Of a stretch of 21,184 bases of DNA, positions 14,589-21,184 are shown piece by piece. Both the position numbers and the translations under genes were made by a program. Source of the stretch: Clostridiales bacterium (lineage in GTDB: Bacteria > Bacillota > Clostridia > Oscillospirales > Ruminococcaceae); assembly GCA_012800685.1 (NCBI GenBank), contig JAAZIT010000002.1, forward strand, positions 1-21,184. Direction: 5' to 3'. Positions within the stretch are counted from its first letter, which is position 1. Each line of letters begins with the position of its first letter. The notes under the pieces were generated by a model, which did not search any database, had not been told where the DNA came from, and was given only the letters and a program-made list of their open reading frames with translations.

Positions 14589-15608
14589 ATGAGTGAAAAC
14601 AATAATAAAGAAAATCTAATTAATGAAGAAAACGATAAGTCAAGGGCTGATGCTAACCCCTCAGACATGACTAACGTTAGTACTAATGCCGATACTATCA
14701 ATAGTGATAACCCAAACCCTATTGTCAAGGTTATACAAACGATAAAAAGATTTTTGAAAACCACAATTGGCAGAAGAGCTAGCGGTATTTCGGCACTTCT
14801 TGTACTTAGTATCTGTATACTTCTAACTGGCTTTATTTGGGGACGTCCTGAAACAATGCCTTATGTTACTGCACTTAATTCTTCATATGACAAGAATAAT
14901 AGTAATAGTGGTAATAACAACAGCGACGGTACTTTAACTACAACCACAAATAAAGACGGGGATTCATTAGCAGTGGGTACAGATAACAGCAAAAACGATA
15001 GCAGAGAGGATAGTAAAGACAACAGTGAGGGAGATTTGAACAGCACAAATAATAGTTCAAGCTCAAATTCTGCTCTTCCAACTGCTAAACCAGAGAAACC
15101 AGCTAATTCACAAAATAATAACTCCAATACATCAGATAGCAAATCTCCAGATAACAAAGTAATTGATAATTCAAAAGCTCCTGTAAATAACGATTCAAAG
15201 GAGTCTGTAACAGATGCTAAAACCCCAAAGGGTCCTGAAAACACAACTCCAACAACTACAACTAAAAAAGCTACTACACCCCCAGCTGTAGCAACTCCAC
15301 AAGTAACTGCAACCTGTACAAAAAAGGGTGGCTGGCAAAATGGGGATCAAGAATATGCCCAATATAACCTTATTATAAACAATAAATCGTCAAAGACAAT
15401 TTCAAATTGGAAAGTGGTTATTACATTCTCTTCAAAAGTCGAGGCATTATCATATAATGGAACTGCTACAGTAAGCGGAAACACACTTACACTAACACCT
15501 GCGGAATATAACAATTCTGTTGACTCAAATAAGACCTTAGATTATGGTTTTCAAGTAAATAGTGGTTCAGCCATTAAGATATCTTCTATAAAAATTACCT
15601 ACCAATAA
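14589..15608 (+). CDS. Membrane-anchored protein with low-complexity linker and C-terminal CBM2-like domain
   Basis: A 339-residue protein. Residues 1-60 are polar and cytoplasmic, ending in basic residues. Residues 64-84 form one transmembrane helix (signal anchor, type II). Residues about 95-238 are a Ser/Asn/Asp/Thr/Lys-rich, then Thr/Pro-rich linker. Residues about 240-339 resemble a family 2 carbohydrate-binding module: W249, an Asn-rich strand, ISNWKVVITF with buried Trp274, PAEYNN and LDYGFQV. Canonical CBM2 uses several surface Trp residues on cellulose or xylan; here one of them appears to be Tyr289. The family fold is likely, but cellulose binding is not assured. No catalytic domain is present. 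AGGAG precedes the ATG by about 8 nt; the gene follows the WYL regulator by 26 nt. Confidence 0.8.
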   Translation: MSENNNKENLINEENDKSRADANPSDMTNVSTNADTINSDNPNPIVKVIQTIKRFLKTTIGRRASGISALLVLSICILLTGFIWGRPETMPYVTALNSSYDKNNSNSGNNNSDGTLTTTTNKDGDSLAVGTDNSKNDSREDSKDNSEGDLNSTNNSSSSNSALPTAKPEKPANSQNNNSNTSDSKSPDNKVIDNSKAPVNNDSKESVTDAKTPKGPENTTPTTTTKKATTPPAVATPQVTATCTKKGGWQNGDQEYAQYNLIINNKSSKTISNWKVVITFSSKVEALSYNGTATVSGNTLTLTPAEYNNSVDSNKTLDYGFQVNSGSAIKISSIKITYQ

Positions 15609-15661
15609 ACTTGAAGTTTATAATTCTAGATGATTAAATTTGATCTTCTATCTAACAATAT

Positions 15662-15696
15662 AAAATCCCTGCTATTATAAAATAGCAGGGATTTTT
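15662..15696. terminator. Bidirectional terminator between the CBM2 and Ig/zinc-ribbon genes
   Basis: A perfect 15-bp inverted repeat (15662-15676 with 15681-15695) with a 4-nt loop and flanking A/T tracts lies between convergent genes. Its right end abuts the stop codon of the minus-strand gene. Confidence 0.9.
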
Positions 15697-15697
15697 C

Positions 15698-17872
15698 TTA
15701 CATTTTATTCCCGCAAGCTTTGCAGAATTTAACTTGTTTATCGTATTTTGCTCCACAATTTAAACATTTATATTCCTCTTTATTTCCCATTAGGGTTTCT
15801 TCTGTCAATTTCGTGATAGGTTCCTTAACATTTTGAACCTGTTTAACCACATCGGTTGTGGTTTCTCCAATAACACCCGCTTCATCAGTTTGAACGTTAG
15901 GCATCACAGCCTTTACATCAGCTTTTGATTTGTCTTTTTTCTCTTTGTTCTTGTTTAAACCTTGTTTGTTTCTTTTTATTTTCCTGGCTAAAAACATAGT
16001 TAAAACAAATAAAGCAAGAATAATTACAAATATTATTATACTAACCTTTATAAGCTTTCCCATTAGTTCAAATTGCTTAAGCTTATTATATGTACTAGAA
16101 ACTGATTTCATTGTCTCGTCAAAAAGCTTCTCGCTTTTAACTACTGATTTTAATGAAAAATATTTCCAAATACTTATTCCCATAAACCCTACAGATAATA
16201 CTAAGAGAACAGCAAATACGTTTCTAATAAAAGACGCAAGTGCAAACTTTGTTGATACCTTTTTATCTTTATCAAAAAGCTTTGATAAAATAAATATGCA
16301 TATTACTAAAAAAACACTTCCTCCAAATCCGCATATCATTGGGAAATATTTTCTATTAAATGGTGTGCCAGCACTTCCAATAGCAGCGTCAGATTTCACC
16401 TTGGTAATTACAACAATTTGGGTTGAAACATTTCCAGCCATATCGGTGGCGTTAATTGTAAACTCATTTGCTCCATCCGAAAGCTTTAAAGTCTTTAAAA
16501 ACGTGCCATCTTTATTTAATCTAACAGTTTCACCGTTAATAGTTAGCGTGCAATCCGTTTCAGTAGATCCAACTAAATCAAAAGTTTTCTCCTTAACATA
16601 AAGAATTTTATCATTTTCAGGGAGCAACAACATTGGTGCAATTGCATCAACCGAAATGGTCTTTTCCAGAACATAAGCTATATGGTCATCCTCTAGGGAA
16701 TATGAGAACCTTATAAAGTTATCAAAGTCGTCTAGTTCAATAGCAAAGCTTCCATTTCCGCTAATTGTAATCTGTTGAACCACATCATTAACTGTTACAT
16801 CTAAAAGAAAATCTATATATGTTGAATAAGGAATGCTAACCTGCTTTGAAGAAACCAATTCTGTTTCAGGAGTCGTAAATATACCTGCTGCGGGTTCTAT
16901 CGGAATGGTCTTTTTTAACATTTTCGACGTGTTGCCACTTTGAAAGTAGGAAAGTTCAAGTCTAAGCTCCTTGACATCATCCCCAAAGTTTAGGGATGTC
17001 TCTGTAACATCAGATTTATAAGAAGATGAAAAAATCGGATTTAAATTGTCTGCTGTATCATAGACTGCTAAAATATATTCGTCACAGTTCTTTTTATATT
17101 CAGTCCAGTTAACATCTAAAATACCACCGGTTAAATCAACTTGTATCTTCGCATTTTCTATCGCCTTTGGTGAATTTAAATTCGCCACTGAAAAAGGTTC
17201 AGCAGTAACAGCTGTATCGTTTGATTCAATACCATCTTCTTCACGCCATACGTCTAAATAAAAGTAGTACTTATCATACGTTTGAAGCTTTGATACATCT
17301 AAACTCAATTCAACTAATGTATTAACCTCTCCAGTTGAACTTGTTAATTCTGTCTTACCTGTTACATTACTCTGACCATCAAGAATAGCAGCATAAACCT
17401 TGTAATTGTATGCTCCAGCGACACTACTTGATACTTCAAAGCTTACATTAGATTTATCGCTTGAATCAGGCGCTGAAGCAACAAAGCTTTTAATTGTTAT
17501 TGGATTTGCGTATGGAGCCCAGTTTACATCAAGCTCTGAATTAGTTCCTTTATCATAATACATTACCCATTTTCCTGCCATTGCGTTTGGTATGAAATAA
17601 GCAACAACCTTTTCATCACGCTGAACAGTTAGGTTCTCAATAAAAACATCTTTTCCATCAGGCGATTGAAAGTATACTGTTGGCTCTTCAGTGTCATAGT
17701 AAATTGTTACCGCCATATTACTAGATTGAGTAATAGTGAATAAATCTGATTTTAGCTTTGCCACATCTTTAGCTGTAGTTGCACCTACAGGTATTGTGAA
17801 AAATGAGATTAATAATGCAACTAATGCGAAAATCACAATATACCCTGTTTTTTTATAGTTTTGTTGTATCAT
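15698..17872 (-). CDS. Multi-Ig-like surface protein with three transmembrane helices and cytoplasmic zinc ribbon
   Basis: I do not recognise this as a named family. From the chosen start (ATG 17870-17872, AAAGGGG about 8 nt upstream) it has 724 residues. An earlier in-frame ATG at 17938 would put the signal peptide internal. Residues about 8-32 are a signal peptide or anchor. Residues 35-490 are extracellular beta-sandwich repeats, of which about 408-492 is a bacterial Ig-like domain (DGTFLKTLKLSDGANEFTIN, then DMAGNVS). Transmembrane helices lie at about 510-531, 544-569 and 606-629, followed by a Lys-rich stretch that places the tail in the cytoplasm. The C-terminus is a CxxC...CxxC zinc ribbon (C703, C706, C717, C720). 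The start overlaps the upstream VWA gene by 20 nt. The architecture suggests signalling or assembly across the membrane, but the function is unknown. Confidence 0.82.
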   Translation of the reverse strand: MIQQNYKKTGYIVIFALVALLISFFTIPVGATTAKDVAKLKSDLFTITQSSNMAVTIYYDTEEPTVYFQSPDGKDVFIENLTVQRDEKVVAYFIPNAMAGKWVMYYDKGTNSELDVNWAPYANPITIKSFVASAPDSSDKSNVSFEVSSSVAGAYNYKVYAAILDGQSNVTGKTELTSSTGEVNTLVELSLDVSKLQTYDKYYFYLDVWREEDGIESNDTAVTAEPFSVANLNSPKAIENAKIQVDLTGGILDVNWTEYKKNCDEYILAVYDTADNLNPIFSSSYKSDVTETSLNFGDDVKELRLELSYFQSGNTSKMLKKTIPIEPAAGIFTTPETELVSSKQVSIPYSTYIDFLLDVTVNDVVQQITISGNGSFAIELDDFDNFIRFSYSLEDDHIAYVLEKTISVDAIAPMLLLPENDKILYVKEKTFDLVGSTETDCTLTINGETVRLNKDGTFLKTLKLSDGANEFTINATDMAGNVSTQIVVITKVKSDAAIGSAGTPFNRKYFPMICGFGGSVFLVICIFILSKLFDKDKKVSTKFALASFIRNVFAVLLVLSVGFMGISIWKYFSLKSVVKSEKLFDETMKSVSSTYNKLKQFELMGKLIKVSIIIFVIILALFVLTMFLARKIKRNKQGLNKNKEKKDKSKADVKAVMPNVQTDEAGVIGETTTDVVKQVQNVKEPITKLTEETLMGNKEEYKCLNCGAKYDKQVKFCKACGNKM

Positions 17873-20800
17873 AATCACTGCCCCTTTTTGTTGACCACTG
17901 ATAATAATATATGTTTGATCCCCCGCTTGCTTTAACAACGAACACTATATCAGAATTATGAGAATATTCTAATCCAATTAGTGCAGAACCACTTTGAGAA
18001 AATTTAGAAGATAATATCCACAAACGTACATCAGCTGAAACCTCTCCGTTACAAGTTAGTCCTGAGAACACATTAGTTAATGCTAATTCTACTGAGCCAT
18101 TTAATACCAAATCAATGTTGCTAAGATGGAGTGATGGACCAACTGTAACCTTTGCTCTAACCCCAGTTACGTCCTTGTCCTCCATTCCTAAAAGCTTATT
18201 GCTATAAGGAAACTCGCCTATTTCTAGTTCAACCTTACCAAGCTCCATAACACTTAAAAATTTCATAGTGGTCTCCGCACCTATATATGGTTTATCTAGA
18301 CCAAGACTTAACTGTGTTTTTTCAGCGGTTAGTACGCTCATTTCTGCAATATCTTTACTAATAAATTTTTCAATTCCAGGGATAAGAGATTTTAGTTCGT
18401 ACGCACTAATATCGCATCCACCAACTAGCTTTGTATTACCGCTAAAGCTGTCCTCAACACCAATATAAAAATCACTTAATGTTAGTTGAACAGGACTACC
18501 CCTTAAAACAATGTCAAAATCAGCAAGAAGCATAAATTCATCTAGCTTTATACCTGGGTTTTCCTTGTTTCCCCATTTCCAACCAAGCGACAAACCCATT
18601 TGTGGTGCACCATCATTGTCCGCAATTTCAAAATATGGAAGTGAAAGCATTATTTTTAATGAGGTTTCATTTTTGTATGTATCAATTTTAAACTCCATTT
18701 CGCTAGGCATTACTGTTGCTGGAAGATTACCAAGATTAGTGGAAACATCAGCTAATTTTTTAGCATCTTTATCTTTGTGAGCAAGCTCCGCAATTATGTC
18801 AATAGATTTCTGACCCACTGAACCCTCTAATTCAACTTCAAGCTCAAAAAGTCCTGCTTCCTTTAAAATTTTTCTTTGCGAAGGTAAGATTAAAGAAATT
18901 TCTTGTACTCCTATTCCAAGTCTGTCAGGATAAAGAGAAATTTCTGGCATCATCATTCGAACAAAATCCACGAAAACCAAATTGTTAATTGATTTTGTTT
19001 CCACCATTTGCTCGTCGGTTGTAAATTGATATTTATTATATAAATTAATATCACCTATTGCAGGGATTGTTAGATCCGAACCCCTAGCAGCATAGACAGA
19101 CGCTAGTCCCTCAGCAGTATCCTTATAATAATGAACATAAGCCTGCTTGTCGGCTGTCATAATTATGCTCTGACCATCTAAGTCACCTTTAATAACAACA
19201 TCGCCCTTAAAATTAAGCCAGTTGTTCATAGTAACTCCACTAGAGAGAGTAATAACATCACCGTCAGAAACCTTTACATAAGATGTAAAAACATAATCAC
19301 CAAAACGGGTTACTTTTTCGCTTCCCTGTACAGCGACCATTAATCCATCAGTTAAAATGGCTTTTTTACCATTCACTGAAACAATAACGTCATAAAGACC
19401 TGTTGCAACACCTGCTGGAACAATTACCTCTAGGGTTTTAGAGTCTATATACTTTATTGCTAAATGATCATACTTTATGTTTCCATCAAGAGAAATTACA
19501 AATTTATCTTTATCCGTAAAGCCATCTCCTTTAAAATTAAGGGTATAGCTTTGGTTACTTTTAAAGATAAGCTTTTGCTCAAAGCCATAAATAGATTTCC
19601 CCTCGTTCTTGTATACTACAGTTTCACTGGTATCATCATTTGTTTCCTCGCTGCCGTCCAACGAATACCACTGCTCGTCATACACTTGACTTTTATCATC
19701 TATTGAAACATTCAGTACTCTTGAGTTTTGGAATGTGTCCCTCGCCTTGTATGTTAAAACATAGCTGTTGAGAACTTGTGCGCGAATACTGTCAAAGAAT
19801 TCTTTAATTTCATTTGAACTATTTGCATAAGCATATTTACCACCTGTTACTCCAGCTAGTGTATTTAAATAATTACTATCAACATTATATCCAAAACCTA
19901 GTGCATACAATGTTGTGTTTTTATTTTTGTACAGAGTTCCCAGATTTTCCTTTATAGCTGTTGTAGTTGCAGGATTATTGTCCTCGCCATCAGATAGTAA
20001 AATAACACAGTTTAACTCATTATCCTTAGATGAAAAATAATCAATTGAATTAATAGCGGCATCATACATATTTGTACCACCATTAGCAATTAAGGATTGG
20101 GTCGCCTGAATTAAATCACTATTAGGAGTACCGAACTCCCAAACATCTTCAATACTATTATTAAAAGTTACAATTGCAACGCTTTCAATTTTATCTGTAC
20201 TCTCAACAAACAACTTTACAGCTTCTTTAAGGTCTTGAATCGGATCTCCCGCCATACTTCCAGATACATCAATACAAAGCAATATATTTGCTTTAGAGTA
20301 TGTTACTTTTTCAAGTTGGTAATCTTCAATAGCAATGTCACAATCATAAACCTTAAGAATCTTCTTGATTTCGTCTGCACTCATTGAAATATCGGCACTA
20401 ATATTTAGGTTTGCCTTAACAGTCTCAAATCCTGATGTATCAATATCAGTAATATTTATCGCCATACGCTTTTGGCTCACATATGTATTAAATGAGTCAT
20501 TAAAACTTTCACTAACCGATTTTTTCTCTTGCGTGTCATCGTTTGAGTATATAGTATCATCATTGCTTATATTAGAATTGTTCTCTCCCCTTAAAGAATT
20601 ATCCATTTTCACTGTCATAGTATTAGTTAATACTTTTTCAGTGTAATTAACAACATCTTTAAGTCTCTCAGGAGAATCCTTGTCAGCAATAATACCAACA
20701 ATTTCATACATAGGTGTTGTGTACTCATCATCAGTACAATCCCCAACTGTGTTAATTGATTTGTCTATGTATTCAATGGATTTTTGCTCGTTTCCTAGAT

Positions 20801-21184
20801 AGCTTTCAGTTTTAGCAAGCTGCATATAAACCTTAGTGCTATCGTTTGCAAAACTTTCATCAGTATAATTAATAAGTCCTTCTTCAATCTTTATTAAAGC
20901 AGGGTTGTCAATATATGTGTTAATAGATTTTATTTGCTGTCTAGCAACCTTTCTCTCCTCACGAGACTTGTCAATAATTTTTTCATCATAAACTTCATTT
21001 AGGGCTTCAGTTATAATTTTGTAATCTGATAAATTGCCCTTCCAATCTTCAGTAAAATCCTTAGATTTTATATAACCGTTCATATAAAGCTCTGAAACAA
21101 TAAGAAGCTCGTTATAATCAGCATATTTATCAACATTTTTAGCAATTCCATCAAAATCCTCTAAAAGCAGTTGAAGCTTTAGCT
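17853..21184 (-). CDS. Large von Willebrand factor A-domain surface protein, 5' end outside window
   Basis: The frame stays open past the ATG at 21081-21083 to the window edge with no stop, adding at least 33 helical codons, so the true start lies beyond 21184 and at least 1109 codons are visible. Numbering from the ATG at 21083: residues 1-150 are helical with a TPR-like unit (YMQLAKTESYLGNEQKSIEY, about 86-105). Residues about 265-445 are a VWA domain with an intact metal site: D272, S274, S276 (IDVSGSM), T337 and D365 (LLSDGED). Residues about 500-590 are IPT/TIG-like, and the rest, to 1076, is beta-rich and unrecognised. VWA domains bind protein or matrix ligands through a divalent metal. 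No signal peptide can be seen because the N-terminus is missing. Co-transcribed with the Ig/zinc-ribbon gene. Confidence 0.85.
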   Translation of the reverse strand, partial: LKLQLLLEDFDGIAKNVDKYADYNELLIVSELYMNGYIKSKDFTEDWKGNLSDYKIITEALNEVYDEKIIDKSREERKVARQQIKSINTYIDNPALIKIEEGLINYTDESFANDSTKVYMQLAKTESYLGNEQKSIEYIDKSINTVGDCTDDEYTTPMYEIVGIIADKDSPERLKDVVNYTEKVLTNTMTVKMDNSLRGENNSNISNDDTIYSNDDTQEKKSVSESFNDSFNTYVSQKRMAINITDIDTSGFETVKANLNISADISMSADEIKKILKVYDCDIAIEDYQLEKVTYSKANILLCIDVSGSMAGDPIQDLKEAVKLFVESTDKIESVAIVTFNNSIEDVWEFGTPNSDLIQATQSLIANGGTNMYDAAINSIDYFSSKDNELNCVILLSDGEDNNPATTTAIKENLGTLYKNKNTTLYALGFGYNVDSNYLNTLAGVTGGKYAYANSSNEIKEFFDSIRAQVLNSYVLTYKARDTFQNSRVLNVSIDDKSQVYDEQWYSLDGSEETNDDTSETVVYKNEGKSIYGFEQKLIFKSNQSYTLNFKGDGFTDKDKFVISLDGNIKYDHLAIKYIDSKTLEVIVPAGVATGLYDVIVSVNGKKAILTDGLMVAVQGSEKVTRFGDYVFTSYVKVSDGDVITLSSGVTMNNWLNFKGDVVIKGDLDGQSIIMTADKQAYVHYYKDTAEGLASVYAARGSDLTIPAIGDINLYNKYQFTTDEQMVETKSINNLVFVDFVRMMMPEISLYPDRLGIGVQEISLILPSQRKILKEAGLFELEVELEGSVGQKSIDIIAELAHKDKDAKKLADVSTNLGNLPATVMPSEMEFKIDTYKNETSLKIMLSLPYFEIADNDGAPQMGLSLGWKWGNKENPGIKLDEFMLLADFDIVLRGSPVQLTLSDFYIGVEDSFSGNTKLVGGCDISAYELKSLIPGIEKFISKDIAEMSVLTAEKTQLSLGLDKPYIGAETTMKFLSVMELGKVELEIGEFPYSNKLLGMEDKDVTGVRAKVTVGPSLHLSNIDLVLNGSVELALTNVFSGLTCNGEVSADVRLWILSSKFSQSGSALIGLEYSHNSDIVFVVKASGGSNIYYYQWSTKRGSDYDTTKL

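Noticed and set aside
14861..15244. Ser/Leu-rich 127-codon minus-strand frame
   Set aside because: It is the antisense of the low-complexity Ser/Asn/Asp linker of the CBM2 protein; composition explains the open frame.
15930..16601. A 223-codon open frame on the plus strand with hydrophobic content
   Set aside because: It is antisense to the transmembrane and Ig region of the minus-strand surface protein; no ribosome binding site or family match, and the minus-strand gene has clear domains.

Overview
The window looks like a chromosomal segment of a low-GC Gram-positive bacterium of the Clostridia. This rests on AT-rich composition, strong AGGAGG-type ribosome binding sites, sigma-A promoters with TTGACA/TATAAT-like hexamers, and the gene content: a gatCAB operon, a yaaO-darA-holB-ricT cluster, a DUF896/YnzC protein and a MerR/GyrI regulator. 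I cannot name a species. No RNA genes, insertion sequences, CRISPR arrays or prophage genes were recognised.

Layout from left to right. (1) Positions 1-1900 hold the 3' end of htpG and a MerR-family regulator with its own 19-bp-spacer promoter, each followed by a hairpin terminator. (2) Positions 2008-6646 on the minus strand form the operon gatC, gatA and a 955-codon third gene that joins complete GatB to a complete archaeal-type, probably non-discriminating, aspartyl-tRNA synthetase in one reading frame. (3) A MATE transporter on the plus strand (7035-8378) ends at a bidirectional terminator. (4) Positions 8530-13055 on the minus strand hold an Orn/Lys/Arg-decarboxylase-like gene, darA, holB, ricT and an SPFH/prohibitin gene. 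This resembles the Bacillus yaaO-tmk-yaaQ-yaaR-holB-yaaT order but lacks tmk and yaaR. (5) On the plus strand a DUF896 gene, a WYL-domain regulator and a membrane-anchored CBM2-like protein follow one another (13318-15608). (6) On the minus strand (15698 to the right edge) are two large surface-protein genes: a VWA protein that is incomplete at its 5' end, and a multi-Ig membrane protein with a cytoplasmic zinc ribbon. They overlap by 20 nt.

The standout is the GatB-AspRS fusion. In indirect Asn-tRNA synthesis, a relaxed AspRS charges tRNA-Asn with Asp, and GatCAB then amidates it. The two enzymes are normally separate proteins that meet on the tRNA as a transamidosome. Here the tRNA-binding subunit of the amidotransferase and the synthetase are one polypeptide, encoded with the remaining subunits behind one strong promoter. 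The position that in archaeal AspRS carries a discriminating Trp appears to be His here. That fits a synthetase that makes Asp-tRNA-Asn.

The second notable region is the VWA / Ig-zinc-ribbon pair next to the CBM2 surface protein. It may be a cell-surface module of unknown function.
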